Shown here piece after piece: positions 15,539 to 25,900 of a stretch of DNA of 64,000 nucleotides. Position numbers and translations under genes: made by a program. The stretch is taken from positions 5,060,501 through 5,124,500 of the forward strand of contig NZ_CP140155.1 in assembly GCF_034479375.1 (NCBI RefSeq). Direction: 5' to 3'. The notes below the pieces were generated by a model, which saw nothing but the letters and a program-made list of their open reading frames with translations, was not told the DNA's origin and ran no database searches. This stretch comes from Rhodopseudomonas palustris. GTDB lineage: Bacteria > Pseudomonadota > Alphaproteobacteria > Rhizobiales > Xanthobacteraceae. Position 1 is the stretch's first letter. Every line of letters starts with the position of its first letter.

Positions 15539-17047
15539 CTACGTGCCGCCGTGCGCGGCCTTCACCGCAGCGCGGTCGATCGCGCCCTTGGCGTCTTTCG
15601 GCAGCGCGTCGACGAACACCACGTGCTTGGGCTTCTTGTAGCGCGCGATCAGCGAGCCGACGAAATCGGCGAGCGTCGCGGCGTCGATGCTCTGGCCGGG
15701 TTTGCAGACGCACACCGCCTTGATCGCCTCGCTCCATTGCGGATCGGGCACGCCGATCACCACGGCGTCGGCGATCGCCGGATGCTGCTTCAGCGCGCCT
15801 TCGACCTCGGCCGGATAGACGTTCTCGCCGCCGGTCTTGATCAGTTCCTTCTCGGGCGCGCGGCCGGCGTAGAACAGATAGCCGTCGGCGTCGAACTTCC
15901 CCATGTCGCCGGTATGGTGCCAGCCGTTGCGGAAGGCGTGCTGGGTCGCCGCCTCGTTGTTCCAGTAGCCTTTGAACACGGTCGGGCCGCGCAGCACGAT
16001 CTCGCCGACCTCGCCCGCGGGCAGCGGCCGGTCCTCGGCATCCACCACCGCGACGCTGCGCCAGAACAGCGGCCGGCCCGCCGATCCCGGCCGGTCGCGA
16101 TACGGCGCGAAGGTCGACAGGCCGGAGGTTTCGGACTGGCCGAAGGTCGCCCAGAACGTCGCATTGGGGCAGGTGGCTTCGAACCGCTCGATCGTCTGCG
16201 GCGTGTCGAGGCCGGTCACCGCGCGCAGGCTGTGCAATTGCTCCGGTTGCGCCTGGTCGAGAATGTTGCCGAGCATCGGCGCGAACTCGGCCATTATCGT
16301 CACCCGGTGCGCCTCGACGTCGCGCGCCGCCTGCGCCGGATCGAACTTCTCCGAAATCACGCTGGCGCCGCCGGCCTGCTGCAGCGTCAGCATTAGGCCG
16401 AGGCCGGTGACGTGGAACAGCGGCAGCATGCCGAGATTGACGTCGGCTTCGGTCAGCCGCCATGCGTCGATCAGCGAGCTCTGCGCGATCAAGAGATTGC
16501 CCTGCGAGATCAGCGCGCCGCGCGGTTTGCCGCCGACCGCGGCGGTGTGGATGATGACGAAGCCGTCGGCGGCGGCGACATCCGGCGGCACGAAGGCGTC
16601 GTCCGACGCGAGCTCGGCGAACGGCGCGAACGGGCCGGGATCGGCGCCGATCGCGAAGCTGCGCCTAACGCTTGCCAGCGACGGCTGCAGCCCGGCGACG
16701 ATGTCGCGATAGTCGGCGCCCGCGATCAGTACGGTCGGCGCGCCGTCGCCGAGCACGAAGGCGATCTCGTCGGCGTTGAGCCGATAGTTCACCGGCAGTA
16801 GGATCGCGCCGATCAGCGCCACCGCGCCGATCAGCTCGACCATCTCCGGGCAGTTTTGCGACAGGATTGCAACACGGTCGCCGGGCTGGACGCCTGCGTG
16901 CAGCAGGCCGGCGGCCAGCCGCTCGATCCGGGCGAGGTAATCGCGGTGGGTGATGTGGACGCCATCGAAGATGAAGGCGGTTCGGTCCGGAAACAGCGCC
17001 GCGTTGCGGCGATAGACGTCGCCCAGGGTGAAGTCGTGAAGCGCCAT
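15539..17047 (-). CDS. Acyl-CoA synthetase-like AMP-binding protein with altered active-site motifs
   Basis: A 502-residue member of the AMP-forming ligase family with both N- and C-terminal domains. Family landmarks are clear: FGQSETSGLSTF (about residue 305), GEVGEIVLRGPTVFKGYWNN, HTGDMGKFDADGYLFYAGR and TGGENVYPAEVE. Two catalytic motifs depart from consensus. The P-loop reads HTAAVGGKPRGA (167-178) instead of TSGTTGxPKG. The A10 segment reads LPKDAKGAIDR, placing Ala489 where the adenylating lysine belongs. It may be a low-activity or repurposed ligase. It is a stand-alone gene, convergent with tonB; the substrate is unknown. Confidence 0.82.
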   Translation of the reverse strand: MALHDFTLGDVYRRNAALFPDRTAFIFDGVHITHRDYLARIERLAAGLLHAGVQPGDRVAILSQNCPEMVELIGAVALIGAILLPVNYRLNADEIAFVLGDGAPTVLIAGADYRDIVAGLQPSLASVRRSFAIGADPGPFAPFAELASDDAFVPPDVAAADGFVIIHTAAVGGKPRGALISQGNLLIAQSSLIDAWRLTEADVNLGMLPLFHVTGLGLMLTLQQAGGASVISEKFDPAQAARDVEAHRVTIMAEFAPMLGNILDQAQPEQLHSLRAVTGLDTPQTIERFEATCPNATFWATFGQSETSGLSTFAPYRDRPGSAGRPLFWRSVAVVDAEDRPLPAGEVGEIVLRGPTVFKGYWNNEAATQHAFRNGWHHTGDMGKFDADGYLFYAGRAPEKELIKTGGENVYPAEVEGALKQHPAIADAVVIGVPDPQWSEAIKAVCVCKPGQSIDAATLADFVGSLIARYKKPKHVVFVDALPKDAKGAIDRAAVKAAHGGT

Positions 17048-17324
17048 GCATTTCCCCCTTATTTGGCTTCAGCCGGGGTCGCCCGGTCGGCCCGATTGAT
17101 GTGCCCGATCGCCGAGTCGGCGGTCAGGACCATCAACCTTGTAGCGAAGTTCGGCCCCGGAGGGACATCGAAACCTCGGGCGGGTCGCGGGAGCGCGCTA
17201 CGCCCTGCGGGGTTGCCGGACGGAGCGGAGAGGATAGGAGATATTTCGTCGCACCAGCCGAGGGCGGCGTCTTCCGCTTCCGGCCGCGGGGGGCCATTTG
17301 AAGTGATGAATGTACCGCGACTGA
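17048..17324. other. Intergenic region upstream of the stress operon
   Basis: With the promoter that follows, this gap of about 330 bases separates the divergent acyl-CoA synthetase and DUF3618 genes. Short open frames here lack coding character and ribosome sites. No repeat element or RNA gene was seen. Confidence 0.4.
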
Positions 17325-17349
17325 GGAACATCGCCAGCTCTATCGAGTT
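17325..17349 (+). promoter_or_regulatory. Probable EcfG (general stress sigma factor) promoter
   Basis: GGAAC at 17325-17329 and GTT at 17347-17349 are separated by 17 bases, close to the alphaproteobacterial EcfG consensus GGAAC-N16/17-cGTT (the C is A here). The -10 element lies 27 bases before the DUF3618 start, leaving room for a short leader with CTGGAGG as ribosome site. The operon it precedes has general-stress-type content. Confidence 0.55.
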
Positions 17350-17376
17350 GGACGCTCACAACTTCTGGAGGAACCG

Positions 17377-18600
17377 ATGGCGCACGACGCTCGAACCCTG
17401 GACGAGATCCGACGCGATACCGAACGCGCCCGGGCTGGATTGACGGAAACCGTCGGCGAATTGCGGGCGACCGTGGCCGACACCGCGACCGATCTGCGCG
17501 AGCGCTACTCGCCGCAGGCGATCAAGGACGACGTCACCAGCTACATCAAGACCCGCGGCGAGGATCTGGCCGACAAGGTCAGCTACAGCATCCGCAACAA
17601 TCCGGTGCAGGCCGTGGCGGTCGGCGCGACGCTGGCCTATCCGCTGTGGAAGATCGTTCGCGCGATTCCGACCCCGGTGCTGATGGTCGGCGCCGGCCTG
17701 TATCTCGCCGGCACCAAGTCGGGCCAGCAATTGACGCAGCGCGCGTCTGACGCGGCGGTCGATCTCGCCGGTGACGTCGAACGCCAGGCCCGTGCCTTCG
17801 GCGCCGATGCGGCCGACACCGTCGAGGCCGCCAGAGATTACGCGACCGGCGCGCTGCAGGCCGCGGGCGAAGCGGCCAGCAGCCGGGCCAATGAATTTCG
17901 GCGGGCCGCGTCGACAACGGCCGCAGAGCTGAAGCACAAGGGCGAGGAATTCGGCCGCACCGTCTCGTCGCAGACCGACGAACTCGGCCGAACCGCGGCG
18001 GCAGCCGGCGGGGCTTTCGCGGGCGAGGTGGACGACGTCGCCAACCGCGGGGCCGGGATCGCGGGCGCCGTGACGGATACGCTGCGCGACACTGCCGCCT
18101 CGGTCCGGGACACCGCCACATCGATGCGCGAGAGCGCGACGGATGCGGCCGTCCGGCTCCGCGACAAAGTCGGTGAGACTGCCGATGCGGGATTGCACGC
18201 CGCCGCGCGCGCGCGTGATCGCGCTGCCGACATGGGCCAGCGCGCCGGAAAGACCTTTACCGAAACTGTCAGCGCCCATCCGTTGCTCGTCGCCGGCGCC
18301 GGCCTCATCATCGGCGGCCTGATCGCCAGTGCGATCCCGCGACTGCGCGCCGAGAAGCAGATGTTCGGCGGCGCCAGCCGTCGGATGCGCGAGCAGGCCG
18401 AGGAAACGGCGACGCGCGCCGTCGGCGCGGTGAAGCAGAAGGGCCGCGAGGTCTATGAGAGCGCGGTCAATGCCGCCGAAGACGAGGGGCTGACGCGCGA
18501 GAATATCGGCGGACAGGTTCACGATCTCGGCGACCGCGCCCGCAAGGTTGCCGATGCCGCGGTCTCGACCTTCGAGGCACCATCGCAGAACAAGCATTGA
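17377..18600 (+). CDS. DUF3618 domain-containing, apolipoprotein-like membrane-associated protein
   Basis: A 407-residue protein opening with a DUF3618 domain (LDEIRRDTERARAGLTETVGELR, residues ~8-30). Two short hydrophobic segments lie near residues 70-110. A long Ala-rich amphipathic heptad region follows (about 125-300; repeated AADTVEAARD-, TLRDTAASVRD-like units), resembling apolipoprotein or LEA helices. A glycine-rich membrane segment around LLVAGAGLIIGGLIASAIPR (about 305-325) precedes the tail with LTRENIGGQ. It probably coats or bridges membranes under stress; this is inference. It is first in the operon, preceded by an EcfG-like promoter and CTGGAGG. The C-terminal part resembles the fourth gene of the operon. 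Confidence 0.78.
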   Translation: MAHDARTLDEIRRDTERARAGLTETVGELRATVADTATDLRERYSPQAIKDDVTSYIKTRGEDLADKVSYSIRNNPVQAVAVGATLAYPLWKIVRAIPTPVLMVGAGLYLAGTKSGQQLTQRASDAAVDLAGDVERQARAFGADAADTVEAARDYATGALQAAGEAASSRANEFRRAASTTAAELKHKGEEFGRTVSSQTDELGRTAAAAGGAFAGEVDDVANRGAGIAGAVTDTLRDTAASVRDTATSMRESATDAAVRLRDKVGETADAGLHAAARARDRAADMGQRAGKTFTETVSAHPLLVAGAGLIIGGLIASAIPRLRAEKQMFGGASRRMREQAEETATRAVGAVKQKGREVYESAVNAAEDEGLTRENIGGQVHDLGDRARKVADAAVSTFEAPSQNKH

Positions 18601-18623
18601 GAGACAGGGACGGAGATCCAATC

Positions 18624-19235
18624 ATGGCCGAACAGTTCGAGAAGACAGGGAATGGCGCTGGCGGCACGCGGTCGCAGCCGGTGAAGGCGGTAAAGAAGGA
18701 AGCAGAGACCATGGCGGGTCAGGCAACGGACGCGGGGCGCGGCATCAAGGACCGGGTCGTGGGTCTTGCTGAAGAATCGGTCGACGCCGCGCGCGCCAAG
18801 GCCGAAGATCTGGCCGGCGCCGCCAGGGAGTTCGCCTCCGAAGCCGGCGAGACGATCAAGGAACGCGCCAACGCACAGCGCGAGGCCGGGGCCGATTACA
18901 TCGGCGGCATCGCCGACGCCATCCGGCGTGCGTCGCGGGAGTTCGACAACGACATGCCGATCGCCGGCGTCTACATGCGCAAGGCGGCCAGCAAGGTCGA
19001 GGAGATTTCCGATACCGTGCAGCGCGGAGATATTTCCGATCTGGTGCAAGGTGTGCAGGATTTCGCCCGCCGGCAGCCCACCGCGTTTCTCGGCATTGCG
19101 GTGCTCGCGGGGTTCGGCGCGGTGCGCTTCCTGAAGAGTTCGTCGTCGGACGCGGAGCCGTCCTATCGTGCGACCTCGGCCGACGCCGCCGCGGACGACG
19201 ACAACCGGAGATATCGTGATGACTTCACCAAATAA
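18624..19235 (+). CDS. Stress-operon membrane-associated protein with CsbD/LEA-like N-terminus
   Basis: A 203-residue protein from the ATG at 18624, which has CGGAG upstream; an in-frame ATG at 18597 overlapping the previous stop lacks one. Residues ~15-100 are Ala/Glu/Lys-rich amphipathic helices (GQATDAGRGIKDRVVGLAEE, AREFASEAGETIKERANAQ). An ADYIGGIADAIRRASREFD segment follows, and a single membrane helix near 160-180 (AFLGIAVLAGFGAVRFL) sits before an acidic tail. No named family is certain. The reading frame overlaps the holin-like gene by 17 bases, so the two are coupled. Function is inferred from the operon: envelope protection under general stress. Confidence 0.72.
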   Translation: MAEQFEKTGNGAGGTRSQPVKAVKKEAETMAGQATDAGRGIKDRVVGLAEESVDAARAKAEDLAGAAREFASEAGETIKERANAQREAGADYIGGIADAIRRASREFDNDMPIAGVYMRKAASKVEEISDTVQRGDISDLVQGVQDFARRQPTAFLGIAVLAGFGAVRFLKSSSSDAEPSYRATSADAAADDDNRRYRDDFTK

Positions 19236-19611
19236 TCGATCGATTCCCGAGCTGTTCGGCGATGCGTTCAATCAGTTCGCCAAGCTGATCAGCAACGAGT
19301 TCGATCTCGCCCGCGCCGAGATGGCCGACAAGGTCGGCCAGGTCGGGCGAGCAGCGGCGATGATGGGGGCGGGGGCGGTGATCCTGATCCCCGGTCTTGT
19401 CGTGCTGCTGTTCGCGCTCGCCGCGCTGCTGGTCGAGAACGGATTTTCGCAGTCGGTCGCTTTTCTGATCACGGGCGGCGGCACCATCGTGGTCGCCGCG
19501 GCGCTGATCGGCATCGGTTTCAGCCGGTTGTCGCCCGATTCGCTGAAGCCGAACATGACGATCGAGCAATTGCAGCGCGACAAGGTCGCGGCGAAGGAGA
19601 TGGTCCAGTGA
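19219..19611 (+). CDS. Phage-holin-like superfamily (DUF1469/PF07332) membrane protein
   Basis: A 130-residue protein with the architecture of the Actinobacteriophage-holin-like superfamily III. A short N-terminal amphipathic part (LISNEFDLARAEMADKVGQVG) is followed by two long membrane helices (about residues 48-72 and 80-103) and a charged tail. These proteins are common chromosomal genes; despite the family name there is no phage context here. The ATG at 19219 has CCGGAG upstream and lies inside the end of the previous gene. Its stop overlaps the GTG of the next gene, supporting coupled translation in the stress operon. Confidence 0.78.
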   Translation: MTSPNNRSIPELFGDAFNQFAKLISNEFDLARAEMADKVGQVGRAAAMMGAGAVILIPGLVVLLFALAALLVENGFSQSVAFLITGGGTIVVAAALIGIGFSRLSPDSLKPNMTIEQLQRDKVAAKEMVQ

Positions 19612-20333
19612 ACGATCGATCCGATCAGGGCAAAGTGATGCCCTTCATTCACGATCTCGGCGACGCCATGCGTCGCAACCCGGTGTCGACGGCGCTGATC
19701 GGCATGGGTGTGCTGTGGCTGTTCACCGGCGGCAAAGCCAAAGAGCGCGCCGCGAGCTTGGCGCACAGCACCGGGCTCGATCGTGTCCCCGACGCGGCGT
19801 CGGGTGTGATCGATGCCGGACGTGCAGCGATGCACGACGTCAGGGATCGCGTCAGCGAAACCGTCGCCGATGTCGGCGAGCGCGCCGCCAGTGCGATGCA
19901 TAGTGTCCAAGACAGCGGCGCTGCCGCACTCGACCGCGCCAGCGATTTCGGACGGCAGATTCCGGAAACCGGGGCCGAGCTGTTCGGCGCGGCGCGAACC
20001 CGTATGACCGATCTGTTCAACGAGCAGCCGCTGATGCTCGGCGCGCTGGGCGTGGCGATCGGCGCGGGGATCGCGGCGTCGCTGCCGTCCACCAAGGTCG
20101 AGGCGGAGCTGTTCGGCGAAACCAGCGACGAGTTCAAGGCGCAGGCGCGCGGCTACGTGGATCACGCCCAGGAGCGGGTCAGCGCCGCGGCGCGCGATGC
20201 GGTCGATGCCGCGACCGAGGAAGCGCGGCGACAGGGTCTGACGCCCGAGGGCGTGATGTCCGCCGCCGGCGAGGTCGGCCAGAAAGCCAAGCGCGTGGCG
20301 GATGCGGCCGAAGACAATCTGCGTCTGGAATGA
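19608..20333 (+). CDS. Second apolipoprotein-like stress protein, paralogous to the operon's first gene
   Basis: A 241-residue protein from a GTG at 19608 that overlaps the previous stop (GTGA). It has an early hydrophobic stretch (TALIGMGVLWLFTGG, residues ~28-42), Ala-rich amphipathic helices (about 45-130), a glycine-rich membrane segment (LMLGALGVAIGAGIAASLP), then a C-terminal region with LFGETSDEFKAQARGYVDHAQERV and LTPEGVMSAAGEVGQKAKRVADAA. The last part aligns by eye with the end of the DUF3618 protein (LFGGASRRMREQAEE..., LTRENIG...DRARKVADAA). The two are probably descendants of one gene and may act together at the membrane. Confidence 0.75.
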   Translation: MNDRSDQGKVMPFIHDLGDAMRRNPVSTALIGMGVLWLFTGGKAKERAASLAHSTGLDRVPDAASGVIDAGRAAMHDVRDRVSETVADVGERAASAMHSVQDSGAAALDRASDFGRQIPETGAELFGAARTRMTDLFNEQPLMLGALGVAIGAGIAASLPSTKVEAELFGETSDEFKAQARGYVDHAQERVSAAARDAVDAATEEARRQGLTPEGVMSAAGEVGQKAKRVADAAEDNLRLE

Positions 20334-20335
20334 TC

Positions 20336-20500
20336 ATGGCAGATACCGACGACAAGGCGCCCTCGGACCGACCCGGCGACGCGATGAAGAGCGGCACCAA
20401 GGAGCCCTGGAACAAGCCGAACCAGAGTTCGCAGACCACCTCCCAGCCGTCGCCCGACAAGCCGGACCTGGAGCGTTGGCAGGACAGCAAGACGCACTGA
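20336..20500 (+). CDS. Small hydrophilic stress protein, 54 residues
   Basis: An ORF of 54 residues starting two bases after the preceding stop. It begins MADTDDKAPSDRPGD and ends DLERWQDSKTH, with a central SGTKEPWNKPNQSSQ. It is charged, Pro/Ser/Gln-rich, has no hydrophobic segment and is probably disordered. The tight spacing, codon use like its neighbours and the hairpin just after it support a real last gene of the stress operon. I know similar short proteins in related genomes only vaguely, so the family is left unnamed. Confidence 0.6.
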   Translation: MADTDDKAPSDRPGDAMKSGTKEPWNKPNQSSQTTSQPSPDKPDLERWQDSKTH

Positions 20501-20512
20501 GCTGCACGGCAG

Positions 20513-20535
20513 GCGGCCGGAGAGACCCCGGCCGC
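20513..20535 (+). terminator. GC-rich hairpin after the stress operon
   Basis: GCGGCCGG and CCGGCCGC form a perfect 8-base-pair stem with a 7-base loop, 13 bases after the last stop of the operon. There is no T-run, so it is at best a weak or factor-assisted terminator. Confidence 0.4.
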
Positions 20536-20625
20536 TCATCGCCGTTCGACAGCCGCCGCCGGCCGCGAACCGTCGGGATGGAGCGAACTCGTCACGAGTG
20601 AGCTGCTACGGGTGAGTGACAACCA

Positions 20626-21714
20626 ATGACGACAACGCGGTCTGGATTTTTCGCTTCACTGGCGTTGGTCGCGGCCGCAGGCGCTGTTCGCGGAGTCGTC
20701 GGCGGCGACGCCCGCTCCGAAACTCGCACATCCGGTTTGAAGCACGGGTCCCGGCTGCCTCCGGCGGGGTCCGAACCACCTCGCGGCGCTGACGGATCGC
20801 CGGCAGAGACACCCGATCCTTCGGCGCCGCCAATTCGCGGGGCGTCTCCGCTTTCGATCCTGCGCCTGCAGTGGAAGGGCTTCTTGCGCGGCACCTATGA
20901 GCGCATCAACGACGACCGGCTGCTGCTGGTGGCCGCGGGCGTGGTGTTCTACGGGCTGCTGGCGCTGTTTCCCGGCATCACCGCACTGGTGTCGTCCTAC
21001 GCGCTGTTCACCAACGGCGAAACCATCAGGGCGCATCTTCAGCAACTCGCCGCCGTCGTGCCGGAGGGGACCTATTCGGTGATCGAGGATCAGGTCAGCC
21101 GCGTCCTCGCCAATGGCGAAACCAGGCTCGGAGTGGCGTTCCTGTCCAGCCTCGCGCTGGCGCTGTGGAGCGTCAATGGCGGCGTCAAGGCGGTGATCGA
21201 CGCGCTGAACGTGGTCTACGACAAGCAGGAGAGCCGCAGCTTCATCAAGCTCAACGCGGTGTCGCTGGGCTTCACCATCGGTGCCCTCGTGGCGGTGCTG
21301 TCGGCGATCGGCCTGGTGATCGCGACTCCGATCGCGCTGTCGATGATCGGGATGGAGGGCCAGGGCGCGGTGCTGATCGGCTACGGTCGCTGGCCGCTGC
21401 TGGCGCTGCTCACCTTCGCCGGGCTGGCGGTGCTGTATCGCCACGCGCCCGATCGCGACACGCCGCGATGGCGCTGGGTGCTGCCGGGCTGTGTGTTCGC
21501 GACGATCACCTGGATCGTCGGTTCGGCGCTGCTGTCTTATTACCTCGGCAATTTCGCCAATTACGACGCCACCTACGGCTCGCTCGGCGCCGCCATCGGC
21601 TTGATGATCTGGATGTGGATGACCGCGATCGTGGTGCTGGTGGGCGGCGAACTCAACGCCGAGATCGAAACGCAGGCCGGCGGCCGCCGCAGGCTGCGGT
21701 CGGCCACGCGCTAA
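20626..21714 (+). CDS. YihY/virulence factor BrkB family inner-membrane protein
   Basis: A 362-residue protein. The first ~85 residues are a low-complexity Pro/Ser/Gly-rich cytoplasmic extension. Then comes the YihY/UPF0761 core with DDRLLLVAAGVVFYGLLALFP, the family's first membrane helix (about residues 100-120), and five further helices, including WSVNGGVKAVIDALNVVYD and the ending YGSLGAAIGLMIWMWMTAIVVLVGGELNAEIE. Once thought to be ribonuclease BN, the family is a membrane protein of unsettled function. It lies after the stress operon on the same strand and may be partly cotranscribed; the tail ends in an Arg-rich stretch. The ATG at 20626 is the first in frame but a later start is possible. 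Confidence 0.83.
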   Translation: MTTTRSGFFASLALVAAAGAVRGVVGGDARSETRTSGLKHGSRLPPAGSEPPRGADGSPAETPDPSAPPIRGASPLSILRLQWKGFLRGTYERINDDRLLLVAAGVVFYGLLALFPGITALVSSYALFTNGETIRAHLQQLAAVVPEGTYSVIEDQVSRVLANGETRLGVAFLSSLALALWSVNGGVKAVIDALNVVYDKQESRSFIKLNAVSLGFTIGALVAVLSAIGLVIATPIALSMIGMEGQGAVLIGYGRWPLLALLTFAGLAVLYRHAPDRDTPRWRWVLPGCVFATITWIVGSALLSYYLGNFANYDATYGSLGAAIGLMIWMWMTAIVVLVGGELNAEIETQAGGRRRLRSATR

Positions 21715-21786
21715 TCGGCACGTCATTCTGCCAGAGCGTTTCATCGATTGATTGAAGCGGTATGGCCCTTGCCAGATGCACTGCCC

Positions 21787-21896
21787 CCTCATCCTGAGGA
21801 GCCCGGCGAAGCCGGGCGTCTCGAAGGATGGGGCGACAGATGATGGCCGGCGGCGTATGGATCGAGACGGCGCTTTCGCGCCTCCTCACCATGAGG
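21787..21896. repeat. Palindromic intergenic repeat, CTCATCCTGAGGAGC family
   Basis: CCTCATCCTGAGGAGCCCGG...CCGGGCGTCTCGAAGGATG forms one stem; a second, looser half ends in CGCGCCTCCTCACCATGAGG. This is the same composite as at 9479 in the opposite orientation. It fills the convergent gap between the YihY gene and the response regulator. Confidence 0.75.
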
Positions 21897-21989
21897 TTGT
21901 GCCTGCGGCGAGTATCCCTGAACGCCAATCTGATTCCATCGGAGACAGAACGGCTCTGGTCCGTCGGCGGCGCAGCGTGTCGCGTTGGG

Positions 21990-22908
<919 letters not shown>

Positions 22909-22919
<11 letters not shown>

Positions 22920-25900
22920 GGCGATACAGCGTGTTCAGGGTCTTCATGTACTGGTCGAGGTCGAATTGCTCGACCAGCGCGCGCATCTGCGACACGAACG
23001 TCCCCGATTCCGGATAGTCGTTGTCGATCTGATCGAGCTTGGATTCGATGCCGCGGATGTAGCCGATCTTGCCGAGCTCGATCAATTCCTCGACGTGCTG
23101 CATCGGCGGACTCTGCATATCGCCGCTCGCCGCCGGCGTCTCGGGCGTCTGGCCTTTGTAGATCCATTCTATCTTGAGCAACTGGCCGATCTGTTCGAGC
23201 AGCCGCGGGATGTCGACCGGCTTCATCAGATAGCCGTCGTGGAACGGCTGCGCCAGCGGCGCGCCGTGCGCCTCGATCGCGCTCGCCGACACCATCAGGA
23301 TGCGGGCGTGGTGATGGCCGTTGGTGCGCAACGTCTCGGCCACCGTCCAGCCGTCCATCCCGGCCATCGAGATGTCGAGCAGGAACAGATCGGGCTGGCA
23401 GTGCTCGGCGAGACTGACGCAGGTGTAGCCGTCCGGCGCGCTGAGCACGATGAAGCCGAGCGGCGCCAGCAATTCCTGCAGCAGATTGCGCTGGGCCGGG
23501 TCGTCGTCGGTGATCAGGATGGTCTTGCGCGGGCCGTGATAGCCGAGGATCGGCGCCCGGATGGCGCGGGTGCGGGTCGGATTGGTGACCTCCGACAACA
23601 GCAGCTTGACGCGGAAGGTCGAACCCTGGCCGAGCGTGCTGGTGACGCTGAGATCGCCGCCCATCACGCCGGCCAGCAGCTTGCTGATCGTCAGCCCGAG
23701 CCCGGTGCCGGTGTGCGGCTGCGACACGCCGAGCGCGCCGCGCTCGAACGGCGCGAAGATCCGCTCGAGGTCGTCGGCGTGGATGCCCGGCCCGGTGTCG
23801 CGTACTTCGAGCTCGGCCACCGGGTTGCGATAATGCACGATGAAATGCACGCTGCCTTCTTGCGTGAACTTGATCGCGTTGGACAGCAGGTTGATCAGCA
23901 CCTGGCGCAGCCGCTTTTCGTCGGCATAGACCACCGGCGGCAGATATTGCGGGCGCTTGAACACGAAGTCGACGTCCTTGGCGGCCGCCTGCAGCCGGAA
24001 CATGCCGACGAGCTGATCCAGGAACTCGCCGAACCGCACCTCGTCGCGCGACAGATACAGCCGGCCGGCCTCGATCTTGGAAATATCCAGCAGCCCGTCG
24101 ATCAGCCCGGAGAGGTGATCGGCGCTGCGCCGCATCAGCCGAATCTGGTCGCGCGGGCGCGGCGGCAGGCTGGCGTCCTGTTCGAGCAATTGCGCGTAGC
24201 CGCTGATGGCGTTGAGCGGCGAGCGCAGCTCGTGGCTGAGGCCGACGACGTAGCGGCTCTTGGCGAGATTGGCCGATTCGGCGACCTCCTTGGCGCGCTG
24301 CAGCTCGGCGTCGGTCTGGCGATGCGCGTCGATCTCCTGCATCAGCAGCGTGGTCTGCCACCGCGTCTCCGCCTCGGCGGCCTGCCGGCTCTGCCGCGCC
24401 AGCACGAACAGCCAGGTCACCACGCCGATGATGATCGTCAGTGCGAAGAACAGCTTCCAGAGAATTTCCGCCAGCAGGATCTGCTGCGCGTCGGTGGCGG
24501 GTGCGGCCTGCAGATAGATCATCATCAGCGTCAGGCCGACCAGCCCCGCCGACACCATGAAGACGCTGAGATAGTGCCCAACCTGCGAATTGAGCAGCGC
24601 ATGGACGCGCTGCGGCAGCAGCTTGCCGAGCGTGTCGGCGAACTGCGCGTCGAACCGCGCGTGCGGCTTGCACAGATCGTGGCAGCGGGCGTCGAGCGAG
24701 CAGCACAGCGAGCAGATCGGCCCCGCATAGGCCGGGCAATGCGCCATGTCCTCGGGCTCGAACGAATGCTCGCAGATGCAACACTTGATCGCCGGCAGGT
24801 TCTGCCACGAACGCTTCGGCTTGCGCGCGATATAGAACCGGCCGCGGGTGAGGATCGCGATCGCCGGCGCGGTGACGAACGCCACCAGCAACGCCACGAA
24901 CGGCGCCAGCGCCTTCGCGGTCGGCCCGAACACGCCGTAGAACGCGGTGATCGACATCACCGTGGCGATCGCCATCGAGCCGACGCCGACCGGGTTGATG
25001 TCGTAGAGATGCGCGCGCTTGAATTCCATCTGCCGCGGCCGCAGGCCCAGCGGCCGGTTGATGACCAGATCCGCCACCAGGGCGCCGACCCAGGCGATCG
25101 CGACGTTGGAATACAGCGCCAGCGTCTGTTCCAGCGCCTTGTAGACGCCGATCTCCATCAGCAGCAGCGCCACCAGCACGTTGAACACCAGCCAGACGAC
25201 GCGGCCGGGATGGCTGTGGGTCAGCCGCGAGAAGAAGTTCGACCAGGCGATCGAGCCCGCATAGGCATTGGTGACGTTGATCTTGATCTGCGACAGCATC
25301 ACGAACGCGCCGGTCAGCGCCAGAGCGAGTTCCGGCTGCGCCAGCACGTAGCGGAACGCCTCGCGATACATATGCGACGGCTCCGCCGCATCCTCCATGT
25401 CGAGGCCGTGGCTCAGCGCGAAATAGGCCAGGAACGAGCCGGCCAGCAGCTTGATCGCGCCCGGCACGATCCAGCCCGGCCCGGCGCTGATCATCGCCGT
25501 CCACCACGCCGCCTTGGAGGTGCGGCGGTCGCGCGGCAGGAAGCGCAGGAAATCGACCTGCTCGCCGATCTGCGCCACCAGCGCGAACACCACCGAGGCG
25601 GCGGTGCCGAACAGCAGCAGGTCGAGATGCCCGTCGGGGCTGCCGTGCGCGCCGGCGAATTCGGTCCAGCCCGCGAAGGATTCCGGACTCTTGATCGCGA
25701 TCGCCGCGAACGGCAGGATGTGCAGCAGGATCCAGAACGGCTGGGTCCAGAGCTGAAACCGGCTGATCAGCGTGATGCCGTGCGTCACCAGTGGAATGAT
25801 CACCACGGCGCTGAACAGATAGCCCAATGCCAGCGGCAGGCCGAAGCATAGCTCCAGCGCCTTGGCGAGAATAACAGCCTCGATCGCGAAGAAGATGAAC

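Noticed and set aside
19219..19611. Prophage remnant suggested by the holin-like family name
   Set aside because: The protein belongs to a widespread chromosomal family and sits in a stress operon with no phage gene, integrase or attachment site nearby.
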